DNA of 7,883 bases from JAJUFS01 sp964599565 (GTDB lineage: Bacteria; Pseudomonadota; Gammaproteobacteria; Natronospirales; JAJUFS01): contig CAZRFE010000095.1 in NCBI GenBank assembly GCA_964599565.1, positions 1 through 7,883 of the forward strand. The letters are read 5' to 3'. How positions within the stretch are numbered: the stretch's first letter is position 1; each line of letters opens with the position of its first letter. A program made the translations under genes and the position numbers. Of this stretch, positions 1-7,086 are shown one piece after another. Under the pieces are notes generated by a model that saw only the letters and a list, made by a program, of their open reading frames with translations, did not search any database and had not been told where the DNA came from.

Positions 1-2
1 TC

Positions 3-1130
3 AACTACGACATTCCCTACGACACCGAAGCCTACGTGCACCGCATCGGGCGCACGGGCCGCGCGGGACGCAGCGGCGAAGCGATACTTTTCGTCGCACC
101 GCGCGAGAAGCGGCTGCTCTCGCTCATCGAGCGCGCCACGCGGCAGAAGATCACGGAGATGCAGCTGCCGACGACGGAAGCGATCAACGACCGGCGCATC
201 GCGAACTTCCACCAGAAGATCACGGACACGCTCACCGGCGGCGAACTCGCGTTCTTCCACGAGCTGATCGCAAGCTACCAGCAGCAGCACGACGTGCCGC
301 CGCTCGAGATTGCGGCCGCGCTCGCGAAACTTGCGCAGGCCGGCAAGCCGCTGCTGCTGAAACCGAAGGCAGAACAGCCGCCCGAGGAACGCGAACGGAA
401 ACCGAAGCGCGAACTGCGCGAGGAGCGCAACGAGAAATTTCGCGAAGACGCGTACGGTTCGCGCCGCAAGCGCGTGGATGACGCGCCGCTGCCCGATGGC
501 ATGGAACGCTTCCGCATCGAGGTCGGCCATGATCATGGCGTGAAGCCCGGCAACATCATGGGCGCGATCGCGAACGAGGCCGGACTCGAAGGCCGTTACA
601 TCGGCCGCATCCAGATCTTCAACGACCACTCGTTCGTGGATCTTCCCGAAGGCATGCCGCAGGAAATCTTCCGCGACCTGCAGAAGACGCGCGTTGCGGG
701 CCAGGCGCTGCGCATTGCGCGCGCGGACGGCACGGCCGTTGTCGCCGACAACGACGCGGAAGTGTCATTGCCGCCGTTCGGCGGCAAGGCGCGCGCACTG
801 CAGTCGGCTGCACGTGAATCGCACGCAACCGACGAGACCCGCTCGCCGAAGAAACGCACGTTCAAGGACAAGCCCCGCTCCGCGGGAAAACCCGGCGCCG
901 GCGCAAGGCCGCGCCGCGATGACAAGCCGCGGTTCGATGCATCGCAGCCGCACGAGAAGCCCCGCGAGAAGACGCATGAAAAGAGCGCGGCCGCCGGCAA
1001 GGCGCAAGCCAGGAAGCAGCGGCCCGGGAAGAACGCGCGCCTCGCGGCAAAGACGAAGGGCAAACCCGCCGATGCGCCGCGCGCGCGGCGGCCCGGAACG
1101 CTGACGACGAAAACAAGGCGCGACAAGTAA
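3..1130 (+). CDS. deaD: ATP-dependent DEAD-box RNA helicase, DeaD/CsdA type (3' part only)
   Basis: The gene is cut by the window start, so only the end of the second RecA-like domain is present. Numbering the fragment from base 3, residues 13-23 carry helicase motif VI (HRIGRTGRAGR), which contacts ATP and RNA. The helical region that follows leads to a DbpA-like RNA-binding domain at about bases 504-725. Its blocks FRIEVG, VKPGNIMGAIANEAG, RYIGRI and LPEGMP closely resemble the matching region of E. coli DeaD as I remember it. After that comes a low-complexity tail of about 120 residues rich in Lys, Arg, Ala and Pro, probably disordered and RNA-binding. Proteins of this family unwind RNA duplexes during ribosome assembly and mRNA turnover, often at low temperature. 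The fold is secure; the choice of DeaD over another DbpA-domain helicase is likely. The TAA stop is at 1128-1130 and a hairpin follows directly. Confidence 0.9.
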   Translation, partial: NYDIPYDTEAYVHRIGRTGRAGRSGEAILFVAPREKRLLSLIERATRQKITEMQLPTTEAINDRRIANFHQKITDTLTGGELAFFHELIASYQQQHDVPPLEIAAALAKLAQAGKPLLLKPKAEQPPEERERKPKRELREERNEKFREDAYGSRRKRVDDAPLPDGMERFRIEVGHDHGVKPGNIMGAIANEAGLEGRYIGRIQIFNDHSFVDLPEGMPQEIFRDLQKTRVAGQALRIARADGTAVVADNDAEVSLPPFGGKARALQSAARESHATDETRSPKKRTFKDKPRSAGKPGAGARPRRDDKPRFDASQPHEKPREKTHEKSAAAGKAQARKQRPGKNARLAAKTKGKPADAPRARRPGTLTTKTRRDK

Positions 1131-1133
1131 GCG

Positions 1134-1151
1134 GGCGGGAGCTTTCCCGCC
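1134..1151. terminator. hairpin between convergent helicase and trhA genes
   Basis: Bases 1134-1140 (GGCGGGA) pair perfectly with 1145-1151 (TCCCGCC) around a GCTT loop, four bases after the helicase stop. The T-tract is short (TT, then CC), so intrinsic termination may be weak. The position between two converging genes suggests use from both sides. Confidence 0.5.
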
Positions 1152-1181
1152 TTCCATCCGCGTTCACTCGCCGCTCGCGTG

Positions 1182-1844
1182 TCAGCCGTCGAGCAGGTAC
1201 AGCACCGCCACGAAATGGCACACGCTGCCGGTGAGGCAGAACACATGCCAGATGCCGTGGTTGTGCGGCAGCGATTCCCAGCGATAGAAGACCGTGCCGA
1301 TGGAGTACGCGATGCCGCCGGCGAGCACGAACGTGAACGATACCTGCGGCAGTTCCTCGTAAAGCGGCACGATGGCGACCATGCCGACCCAGCCCATCAG
1401 CAGGTACGCGATCGTCGAAATGCCGTCGTAGCGGTCGCCATACGTTGCCTTGAAGGCGATGCCGAATGCCGCGAGCAGCCACAGCACGAGGAACAGCGAC
1501 CAGCCGATCACATCGCCGAGTTCCGCGAGAAGAAACGGCGTGTACGTGCCCGCGATCAGCACGTAGACCATCATGTGATCGAGCTTCTGCAGCAGCTTCT
1601 TCGCCTCGCCCTGCGGCCAGGCGTGATACAGCGTGGAGACGAGATACAGCAGTATCAGCGACGCGGAATACACGATGAACGTGTAAAGCTCCGCAACGGT
1701 GCCGCTGATGGTCGCCATGAGGATCAGCACGGGCACGGCGCTGACGGCGAACAGGAATCCGATGAAATGCGTCACGGCGTTCACGATCTCATGCCGCGGC
1801 CAGTGCAGGTGCACAAGACCGTCGTGCCCGAACTTCGCGCTCAA
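1182..1844 (-). CDS. trhA: PAQR family membrane homeostasis protein TrhA (hemolysin III family)
   Basis: A 220-residue polytopic inner-membrane protein with about seven hydrophobic segments, the usual length for bacterial hemolysin III/YqfA proteins. The PAQR metal-site pattern is complete: S70-x3-H74 in STLYH, D89 in LDH followed by MMVYVLIAGTYTP, and H196-x3-H200 in HNHGIWH, with H210 nearby. Despite the name, bacterial members are linked to membrane-fluidity homeostasis rather than proven haemolysis. The start is TTG at 1844-1842. No ATG or GTG is available near the correct N-terminus, a GAGGAG Shine-Dalgarno lies six bases upstream, and a good promoter places the transcript start near 1872, which excludes starts much further upstream. 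It is probably transcribed alone, since a strong hairpin separates it from mltC upstream. The family call is firm; the TTG start is probable. Confidence 0.93.
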   Translation of the reverse strand: MSAKFGHDGLVHLHWPRHEIVNAVTHFIGFLFAVSAVPVLILMATISGTVAELYTFIVYSASLILLYLVSTLYHAWPQGEAKKLLQKLDHMMVYVLIAGTYTPFLLAELGDVIGWSLFLVLWLLAAFGIAFKATYGDRYDGISTIAYLLMGWVGMVAIVPLYEELPQVSFTFVLAGGIAYSIGTVFYRWESLPHNHGIWHVFCLTGSVCHFVAVLYLLDG

Positions 1845-1878
1845 CTCCTTCTCCTCGTCGATGAAAGCGGTAGATGAA

Positions 1879-1906
1879 ATTCTAGCGAGCGGCGTGCGCG
1901 CGCCAA
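1879..1906 (-). promoter_or_regulatory. sigma-70-type promoter of trhA
   Basis: On the minus strand, a -35 box TTGGCG (1906-1901) and a -10 box TAGAAT (1884-1879, five of six consensus bases) are separated by 16 bases. This predicts transcription from about 1872 and a leader of about 28 bases before the TTG start. It sits just downstream of the mltC hairpin, which fits independent transcription of trhA. Confidence 0.55.
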
Positions 1907-1955
1907 TGAGTGTCCCGCCCTAGAGGAGAATGCGCAGGGATGCGCGCAGGCGTTG

Positions 1956-1989
1956 ACGTGAAAGGCGGGCATTCGCCCGCCTTTCACGT
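1956..1989 (-). terminator. terminator hairpin after mltC
   Basis: A perfect 15-bp inverted repeat: 1956-1970 pairs with 1975-1989 around a 4-base loop (ATTC on the plus strand). It begins seven bases beyond the mltC stop. The stem includes AAAGGCGGGC/GCCCGCCTTT, a common intrinsic-terminator form in GC-rich gammaproteobacteria, although no long T-run follows the stem. It separates mltC from the trhA promoter. Confidence 0.7.
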
Positions 1990-1996
1990 ATTCCCG

Positions 1997-3244
1997 TCAC
2001 TCGATATCCACGAACTGCTTGCGGAAGCCGACGACCTTCGCGAGATAGGTGCGCGTCTCTTCATAGGGAAGGTCGGCGCGCAGCTTCTCGTAGACGGCAG
2101 CCGGCGTGCGGCTGTTGATGGCGTTCACCGCCTCCACGCGGTCGCGCGAAAACGTCTTCAGCACGTTGCCCGCGCCGGTGTTGTACGCGGAGATCATGCA
2201 GTACTCGCGCGAGACGCTGTCCTGGACCATCGAAAGGTATTCGGTGTTCAGCAGGCGGAAGTACGCCGTGCCGAGCCGGATGTTGTTCGCGGCATCGAAG
2301 AGGTATTCCTTGCTCGGCGCTTCGTCGCGGCCGGTGACGGCGCGATACGCATCGCGCCCGCCGCTGGTCGGCACGAGCTGCATCAGTCCGTAGGCGGGAA
2401 CATGGCTCACCGCGTACGGATTGAAATTGCTTTCCGCGCGGATCACGGCGTACACCAGGCTCGGGCTCACGTTGTGCTCGCGCGCATAGCGCGTCACCAG
2501 CGGACGGTATTTTTCCGCCTGGCGGTTCTCGAAGTTGCTCACCATGGCGATGTTCACGAACGCGGCCTGCTTCGTCTCGCCGTCCGCGTCGATCGTGCGC
2601 GTCTGCTTCTTCGCGGCGATGAGATGATCCGCGAACGCCTCGGCAACGGCGGGACTGTCGATCACCTTGCCCTTGTGATCCAGCACGAGGTTGAGAAGAT
2701 ACGGTTCGTTGCGGCTGGAGAGTTCGACGGGCTTGTCGCTGAACAGGTCCACGGCGCGCGGATCGTCGGGCGTGAGCAGCGTGGTGACGATGGCGCTTTT
2801 CAGGCTCTCGTCCGTCGCCTTCGCATCGAGCGTCTCGACGGTGACGCGACCGGCGTCGAAATCCACCACCGCGCGGCTCTGGTAGTTCTGCGTGTATTTC
2901 ACGTACTGCGTGCGCGACGGCACGCGCACCTCGTCGCGGCCCCACTCCTTGCCGACAAGCCCGGAAAGAAACGCCATGAGATCTTCGAGTTCGCGCTTTG
3001 CGCGGCGGATGTCCGCGATCGCGGCTTCGGGATTGTCGGCGTAGTAGTCGCCGAGTTCATCGGCCGTCTGCTTCAGCGCGGCCTGCGGATCGTCGCTCTC
3101 CACGATCTTCTGCACGCCCTTGATCGTGCCGCTGTTCGCGATGCGGATCGCGGAATCCGCCGTATCCAGCATCTTGTCGAGCGTCTTGCAGCCGCCGAGC
3201 GCCACCGCGAGCGCGGCGATCGCCGCGAAGCCGTACCTGTTCAT
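1997..3244 (-). CDS. mltC: membrane-bound lytic murein transglycosylase C (lipoprotein)
   Basis: A 415-residue protein with a lipoprotein signal peptide: a hydrophobic stretch, then lipobox L16-G17-G18-C19. Residue +2 is Lys, not Asp, so sorting to the outer membrane is expected. Residues about 95-230 match the MltC N-terminal domain (DUF3393), with WGRDEVRVPSRTQYVKYTQN and the block DDPRAVDLFSDKPVE. The goose-type lysozyme-like SLT domain follows: catalytic E271 in RAESNFNPYAVS, then YGLMQL, AANNIRLGTAYF and SAYNTGAGNV. The enzyme cleaves the MurNAc-GlcNAc bond of peptidoglycan, forming 1,6-anhydro ends. The open frame extends upstream to 3319, but ATG at 3244 is preferred because the signal peptide starts there and GTGGGGGAA precedes it. 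It lies 83 bases after the GDYXXLXY gene on the same strand, so co-transcription is possible. It is longer than E. coli MltC (about 360 residues), mainly before the SLT domain. Confidence 0.95.
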   Translation of the reverse strand: MNRYGFAAIAALAVALGGCKTLDKMLDTADSAIRIANSGTIKGVQKIVESDDPQAALKQTADELGDYYADNPEAAIADIRRAKRELEDLMAFLSGLVGKEWGRDEVRVPSRTQYVKYTQNYQSRAVVDFDAGRVTVETLDAKATDESLKSAIVTTLLTPDDPRAVDLFSDKPVELSSRNEPYLLNLVLDHKGKVIDSPAVAEAFADHLIAAKKQTRTIDADGETKQAAFVNIAMVSNFENRQAEKYRPLVTRYAREHNVSPSLVYAVIRAESNFNPYAVSHVPAYGLMQLVPTSGGRDAYRAVTGRDEAPSKEYLFDAANNIRLGTAYFRLLNTEYLSMVQDSVSREYCMISAYNTGAGNVLKTFSRDRVEAVNAINSRTPAAVYEKLRADLPYEETRTYLAKVVGFRKQFVDIE

Positions 3245-3292
3245 GATTCCCCCACGGAATGCCTGTTTCCCGCGCGGGATTTTGCGGCACGC

Positions 3293-3306
3293 GGCGGCTT
3301 TCCGCC
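3293..3306 (-). other. small intercistronic hairpin upstream of mltC
   Basis: Bases 3293-3297 (GGCGG) pair with 3302-3306 (CCGCC) around a 4-base loop in the 83-base gap before mltC. A perfect CCCGCGCGGG palindrome lies nearby at 3269-3278. There is no T-tract, so this looks more like an RNA processing or attenuation structure than a terminator, or chance in GC-rich DNA. Confidence 0.25.
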
Positions 3307-3327
3307 AGATGCCTCTCACGCGATACC

Positions 3328-3888
3328 TCAGAACAATCGTTCCTCGTAGCGCGTCTCGCCGTTCACCAGCACGGCCTTGATGCCCGCCTTGCCGAAGCGG
3401 TCGACGGCAACGCGGATGTCGACGCGGTGATCGGCGGACGGGCGCAGCTCCAGTTCGCGGCCTTCGCCTTCCGGCACGAAATAGTTCTCGATGCCGTAGC
3501 GCACGGACAGCTCGCGCGGCTCGCCATCGCCGCTGCCGGCATGCATCGCGTATCGCACCGTTCCCTTCACCGTCACCGTTCCGGCAACCGTATCCGGCGC
3601 ATCGCGATGCACGGCGACGGGCTTCCAGTAATCGCCATCGGGCGCGAGCGTCACGTGCACCGTATCGTGCCGCTCGAACGCGTCATCGCCATCGAGCGCT
3701 GCAAGGTCCAGCGTGTTGATCGCATAGCGCAGTACGACGTAATCGCCGCGGAACAGTGAGCGCGGGTCAAAGGGTTCCGTCTCGAGCAGCACCACCGTGC
3801 CCGTTCTGAGCGTGTACTGCTTCATCGCGATCATGCCCGCGAGCAGCAGCGTCTGGACAAGCACGATGACCAGGATCTTCCGCTTCAT
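3328..3888 (-). CDS. GDYXXLXY domain-containing membrane-anchored protein
   Basis: A 186-residue protein with one N-terminal hydrophobic segment (residues about 4-22), then a domain predicted to be extracytoplasmic and strand-rich. The signature block is at residues 41-55, DPRSLFRGDYVVLRY, matching G-D-Y-x-x-L-x-Y exactly at 48-55. A second block typical of these proteins, YGIENYFVPEGEGRELE, is at residues 131-147. The biochemical function is unknown. The gene starts at ATG 3888-3886, inside the stop of the DUF2157 gene (ATGA, 3888-3885), so its translation is probably coupled to that gene. This pairing with a DUF2157/DUF4401-type polytopic protein recurs in many bacteria and suggests that the two products form one membrane complex. 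The family call is strong; the complex is inferred. Confidence 0.88.
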   Translation of the reverse strand: MKRKILVIVLVQTLLLAGMIAMKQYTLRTGTVVLLETEPFDPRSLFRGDYVVLRYAINTLDLAALDGDDAFERHDTVHVTLAPDGDYWKPVAVHRDAPDTVAGTVTVKGTVRYAMHAGSGDGEPRELSVRYGIENYFVPEGEGRELELRPSADHRVDIRVAVDRFGKAGIKAVLVNGETRYEERLF

Positions 3889-5246
3889 GACCGTGCCTCC
3901 CGGATGCGTTGCGTGAGCGTGCGGCGCTGGCGCTCCAGCAGCCATCCGCCGGCGAGCAGCAGCGCGCCGCCCGCCATGAAGAAGAACGAACGGTTCATCA
4001 GCGTCCAGAAGGTGTCGATGTAGCGCGTGAACAGCAGCAGCGCGAAGAACGCGAACGCCGCATTCACGAGGAAGCGATCGCCGCGGCTGGTTCCCGCCCA
4101 CACGAGCCACGCAAGACCGGCGAAGTAGAGCAGGTTGAAGACAAGCGCGAACGCGCCCCCGTCATCGCCGCGCATGTCAGGGATCAGCGCAAGCGTGGCA
4201 AGGATGAAGACCACGCATGCAACGATGAGCCCCTGGCCGAATGCGAGATAACCGGGAAGTGCCGCACCGCGCACGCGTACGCGATGCCAGGCAACGAGCA
4301 CGGCAAGCACCGCGAGCATGAAGACGACAGGCCAGGCGCCTTCTGTCCGCTGCACGGTGCCGGTGCGCTCGAACGCATCGGCCGCGTAGTCATAAAGATC
4401 GGGAAAGCTCAGCGCGTACGCGCACAGCAATACCGCAAGCACGCCGTAGCGCTGCAGCAGTTTCGCGGCGATCGCGATGCGCGGCAGGTTCGCCGCCACG
4501 AGACCGAGCTCGAACAGCGAGAGATAGCCGAGAAAGAAAAACTCCACCGCATAAAGCGGCGACCACGCGCTGCGGTACGACCAGCTGTAGCTCCACGCAA
4601 ACACGCTCCACAGCACGAGCGCGAACACGCAGGCGTGCAGCGCGCTCCGCCAGTTCGCCTGTATTGCGCGCGTTGCGGCAGCGGCGAGAAATGCCAGGAA
4701 CGGCCAATGGATGTGATCGAAATCGAAACGCTCCATGCCCGTCCACAGGAGTGCGAGCGCGATGGCGAAGACGAGCGCTGCCTGCGCGGGCAGAAGCCAC
4801 GCCGCCAGCAGCCCGCCGAGCGCCCAGAACATGACGCCGTTCGGGTAATGCGACTCGATGTGATACGTCTGCGCGATGAGCATGATGTTCGCGCCGAACA
4901 GCACGACGCCAAGCAGCACGATGGCCTGCCACAGCCATGGATGGCGCTCGCGGTCGATGGCGAATGCGGCAAGTCCGTGGGTCGACCACAGCGCACCGAA
5001 CAGCACGATGAGGCGCACGCCTTTCGACATGCCTTCCCAGTTCGCCGCGAAGAACGTGATCACGCCCGAACCGAACAGCGCAACGCCGAAGATCGCGAGC
5101 GCGCCGGCGAGCAGGTTGCGTTCATCGCCGCGCGCGCTGATGTGCGCGACGATGCTTTCCTCCGCGCCCGGCGCAAGCCAGCCGCGCTCGCGCCACAGCG
5201 GCATTTCCCGTTGAAGCTGCCGCAGGAATCTCTCCTTGCCCCACAT
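3885..5246 (-). CDS. DUF2157 domain-containing polytopic membrane protein
   Basis: A 453-residue inner-membrane protein. The cytoplasmic-looking N-terminus (residues 1-43; WGKERFLRQLQREMPLWRERGWL) is followed by about 14 hydrophobic segments running to residue 437. Examples are residues 45-69, 76-97, 107-127, 138-156, 231-251, 303-320, 333-356, 366-385, 391-408 and 420-437. The N-terminal part has DUF2157 traits: the E-R-G-W-L segment, FFAANW at 65-70 and IAQTYHI at 124-130. The C-terminal part may correspond to DUF4401. No enzymatic motif is visible and the function is unknown. ATG at 5246 is preferred over the ATG at 5294 because GGGGAGGA lies about six bases upstream of it. Its last four bases overlap the GDYXXLXY start, indicating a two-gene translationally coupled unit that may continue into mltC. 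Confidence 0.85.
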   Translation of the reverse strand: MWGKERFLRQLQREMPLWRERGWLAPGAEESIVAHISARGDERNLLAGALAIFGVALFGSGVITFFAANWEGMSKGVRLIVLFGALWSTHGLAAFAIDRERHPWLWQAIVLLGVVLFGANIMLIAQTYHIESHYPNGVMFWALGGLLAAWLLPAQAALVFAIALALLWTGMERFDFDHIHWPFLAFLAAAATRAIQANWRSALHACVFALVLWSVFAWSYSWSYRSAWSPLYAVEFFFLGYLSLFELGLVAANLPRIAIAAKLLQRYGVLAVLLCAYALSFPDLYDYAADAFERTGTVQRTEGAWPVVFMLAVLAVLVAWHRVRVRGAALPGYLAFGQGLIVACVVFILATLALIPDMRGDDGGAFALVFNLLYFAGLAWLVWAGTSRGDRFLVNAAFAFFALLLFTRYIDTFWTLMNRSFFFMAGGALLLAGGWLLERQRRTLTQRIREARS

Positions 5247-5333
5247 GATGAATCCTCCCCGAAGATGAACGGATTCTGCCGCGCGGGCCGGCATGCGTCC
5301 ATGTTTTCGATGGAAAGCCGCGAATCATTAAAA

Positions 5334-5363
5334 TTGGTGCCTCAACGCGAATATCGTTAGACT
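5334..5363 (+). promoter_or_regulatory. possible promoter of the coiled-coil/basic-tail gene
   Basis: A weak sigma-70-like pair: -35 TTGGTG (5334-5339) and -10 TAGACT (5358-5363) with an 18-base spacer, in an AT-richer patch. TATACG at 5374-5379 is an alternative -10. The 149-base divergent region (5247-5395) should also hold the DUF2157 promoter; TTTAAT on the minus strand is a -10 candidate but has no good -35. Confidence 0.3.
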
Positions 5364-5395
5364 CGCAGCGTCATATACGATCTGGGAGGATCCTG

Positions 5396-5914
5396 ATGGC
5401 TGCGACAATCAAAGAAGTGATGAAGAGTTTCGACCAGGTGCGCAAGGAGTTCGTGCGCGTCACCGCGAAGGAAGCGAAGACCCTGGACCGCGAAACGACG
5501 AAGCTGCAGAAAGATGTGAAGCGTCGCCAGAAGCAGATCGGCGCACTGCAGAAGCAGCGCGACCGCGCGAAGAAGCAGTTCGAGAAATCGGGCCGCGCGG
5601 CGGACCGCAAGAGTGTCGACAGGATCCGCAAGGACATCGACGCACTGCGCGCGGAACAGAAGGCGGCGCGCAGCCTGCTCGGCACCATGAAGGTTGCGAA
5701 GGTCGAGGCGAAATCCGCCGAGAAGCTCGCGGCTGCCATGGACAAGGGCATGCAGCAGGCGGAACGCAAGCACGCGAAGGCGGAAGCGAAGAAGGGACGC
5801 AAGAAGAAGACGCGGCGGAAGAAGGCAGCGTCCGCAGCTCCAGGTGCAACGGTGAAGAAGAAGAAACGAAAGGCCGCACCGAAGAAGAGAAAGGCGACTG
5901 CAAAACGCGCCTGA
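5396..5914 (+). CDS. coiled-coil protein with histone H1-like Lys/Ala/Arg-rich C-terminal tail
   Basis: A 172-residue protein that I do not recognise as a named family. Residues about 10-118 are highly charged, lack Pro, and look like a long alpha-helical coiled coil. Residues 121-172 form a basic tail in which about 25 of 52 residues are Lys or Arg, in runs such as RKKKTRRKK and KKKKRKAAPKKRK. This composition resembles histone H1 and bacterial H1-like tails (AlgP, Hc1-type), which bind DNA or RNA without sequence specificity. The start ATG is preceded by GGGAGGA five bases upstream, and a strong intrinsic terminator closes the gene, so it is a well-formed single-gene transcript. The coiled coil suggests oligomerisation and the tail suggests nucleoid or ribosome-associated binding; both are inferred. 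It has no signal peptide and is probably cytoplasmic. Confidence 0.82.
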   Translation: MAATIKEVMKSFDQVRKEFVRVTAKEAKTLDRETTKLQKDVKRRQKQIGALQKQRDRAKKQFEKSGRAADRKSVDRIRKDIDALRAEQKAARSLLGTMKVAKVEAKSAEKLAAAMDKGMQQAERKHAKAEAKKGRKKKTRRKKAASAAPGATVKKKKRKAAPKKRKATAKRA

Positions 5915-5931
5915 ACGTGAAGACATGAAAC

Positions 5932-5959
5932 AGGCCGGGCATTGCCCGGCCTTTTTTTT
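5932..5959. terminator. intrinsic terminator of the coiled-coil/basic-tail gene
   Basis: Bases 5932-5940 (AGGCCGGGC) pair with 5944-5952 (GCCCGGCCT) around a 3-base loop, followed by T5953-5959. This is a textbook plus-strand terminator, 17 bases after the stop. It overlaps the stop codon of the convergent peptidase gene (TAA on the minus strand, 5960-5958), so its stem can also serve that transcript. Confidence 0.9.
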
Positions 5960-6986
5960 ACGGCGTCACCTGCTCCTGCACGAATGCGTCGAAGCGCGCA
6001 TCCAGCTGCATGAGCGTTGCAACGATCATCTCCACGTTCGCCGCGTAGCGCACCGGATCGATGCGCTCGAACGTGTCCGTCGGCTGGTGATAGTCCGCGT
6101 GATCCTCGACGCTGAAGAACAGGAACGGAATGCCCGCGTCGTGGAATGCCGCCTGGTCGGAGAGGTTCACCCAGTTGAGGTTCGCACCCGCGAGCCACAG
6201 CGGGCGGTCGCGGCCGAAGAGAATCGCGACCGTGCTTTCCTTCTGCACGTCATCGAGCACGGGACGCAGCCACGGATGCTGCCAGGTGCCGACGGCAACG
6301 ATCTCGTCGTGATCCGTGCGCGCCACCATGTCAAGATTGAGATTGAAGCCGATCGACGACAGCGGCACCGTCGGCGCGGCGACGAACGCGCGCGAACCGT
6401 TCAGTCCCGTCTCCTCGGCGTCGAACGCAATGAACAGCAGCGTGTGGCGCGGCGTGTTTTCCCTGAAGTAGCGCGCCGCTGCGAGCATTGCCGCGGTGCC
6501 GGATGCGTTGTCGTCCGCACCGGGATACACAACGCCATCCTTGATGCCTTCGTGATCGTAATGCGCGGTGACGGCAATCATCGGCAGGTCCGGCTCGCTG
6601 CCCGCAAGACGGCCGATGACGTTCACGCCCGGCAGCTCGCCGTCGCCTCCCGCATACAGGAACGGCTGCAGGTAGCCTTCGCTGCCGGCGGATTCGAGCC
6701 CGATGTCCGCGAACTGCTGTTCAAGCCACGCGCGCGCCGCCGCGCTGCCCGGCGTTCCCGCCGCGCGTCCCTCGCGCGCGGGGTCCGAAAGCCAGCGAAG
6801 GTCCGCGAGCACGCGCGCATCGTCAATGCGATCCGCGTGCGCGCTCGCAACTTCCGGCTGCTGTGAGTGAAGCCGGTGCAGCTCGTATTTCCCGAGCGCA
6901 ACAAATACCGCGATCATCAGCGAGAAGATGATGACGAAGCGAAGCAGGAACCTCGTCAGCTTGCGTGCTGCCGCGCGAAGATTCAT
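5958..6986 (-). CDS. M28 family zinc metallopeptidase (aminopeptidase), membrane-anchored
   Basis: A 342-residue protein with a basic N-terminus and one hydrophobic segment (residues 13-31), either a signal anchor or an uncleaved signal peptide, placing the catalytic domain in the periplasm. The M28 co-catalytic zinc site is complete: H142 in AHYDH, bridging D158 in GADDNASG, the glutamate pair E191 (general base) and E192 (ligand) in FDAEETG, D219 in LDMV, and H300 in DYHQPTDT. Such enzymes remove N-terminal residues from peptides; substrate choice cannot be read here. ATG at 6986 is preferred over ATG at 7016, because AAGGGGGTGG lies just upstream of it and the ATG at 7016 overlaps a likely -10 box. 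No operon partner is visible: it converges on the preceding gene and diverges from the EF-hand gene. Confidence 0.93.
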   Translation of the reverse strand: MNLRAAARKLTRFLLRFVIIFSLMIAVFVALGKYELHRLHSQQPEVASAHADRIDDARVLADLRWLSDPAREGRAAGTPGSAAARAWLEQQFADIGLESAGSEGYLQPFLYAGGDGELPGVNVIGRLAGSEPDLPMIAVTAHYDHEGIKDGVVYPGADDNASGTAAMLAAARYFRENTPRHTLLFIAFDAEETGLNGSRAFVAAPTVPLSSIGFNLNLDMVARTDHDEIVAVGTWQHPWLRPVLDDVQKESTVAILFGRDRPLWLAGANLNWVNLSDQAAFHDAGIPFLFFSVEDHADYHQPTDTFERIDPVRYAANVEMIVATLMQLDARFDAFVQEQVTP

Positions 6987-7014
6987 TGACCACCCCCTTG
7001 TGTTGCCCGGATGC

Positions 7015-7020
7015 ATTATG
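7015..7020 (-). promoter_or_regulatory. -10 box upstream of the M28 peptidase gene
   Basis: On the minus strand CATAAT (five of six consensus bases) sits about 29 bases before the chosen ATG, predicting a short leader of roughly 20 bases. No convincing -35 hexamer lies 16-18 bases upstream, so an activator may be needed or the call may be wrong. Confidence 0.35.
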
Positions 7021-7057
7021 TCCGAAACAGGAAAACAGGATCGCGTCTCGAACCGTC

Positions 7058-7071
7058 GCCTGTGCGCGACA
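7058..7071 (+). promoter_or_regulatory. left arm of interrupted inverted repeat, candidate activator site
   Basis: GCCTGTGCGCGACA pairs with 7117-7129 when one C (7065) is bulged. The arm also contains a small dyad of its own, CTGT-N5-ACAG at 7060-7072. It lies about 140 bases upstream of the sigma-54 promoter, within the usual range of enhancer-binding-protein sites, and also just upstream of the divergent peptidase promoter. Confidence 0.35.
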
Positions 7072-7086
7072 GTTGCGGGCGCTCAA

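Noticed and set aside
3269..3278. Perfect CCCGCGCGGG palindrome before mltC
   Set aside because: It has no loop and no T-tract, and short GC palindromes are frequent by chance at this base composition.
1910..3349. 479-codon open frame on the plus strand antisense to mltC
   Set aside because: It lies opposite a secure gene, has a composition typical of a reversed GC-rich reading (His, Arg, Ala, Val), lacks recognisable motifs, and is explained by low stop frequency in GC-rich DNA.
5335..5348. Second sigma-54-like site (TGGTGC...GC) upstream of the coiled-coil gene
   Set aside because: The GG-to-GC spacing is nine bases instead of ten, and the -24 box lacks the TGGCAC core.
3909..5360. 483-codon open frame on the plus strand antisense to the DUF2157 gene
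   Set aside because: It is a shadow of the membrane-protein codons, rich in His, Arg, Glu and Gln, with no domain signature. The opposite strand has transmembrane segments, a Shine-Dalgarno and an ATGA overlap.
5371..6198. 275-codon minus-strand frame running through the coiled-coil/basic-tail gene and the terminator
   Set aside because: Its Phe/Leu/Ser-rich sequence is the complement of Lys-rich codons. It crosses a clear terminator and has no coding motif.
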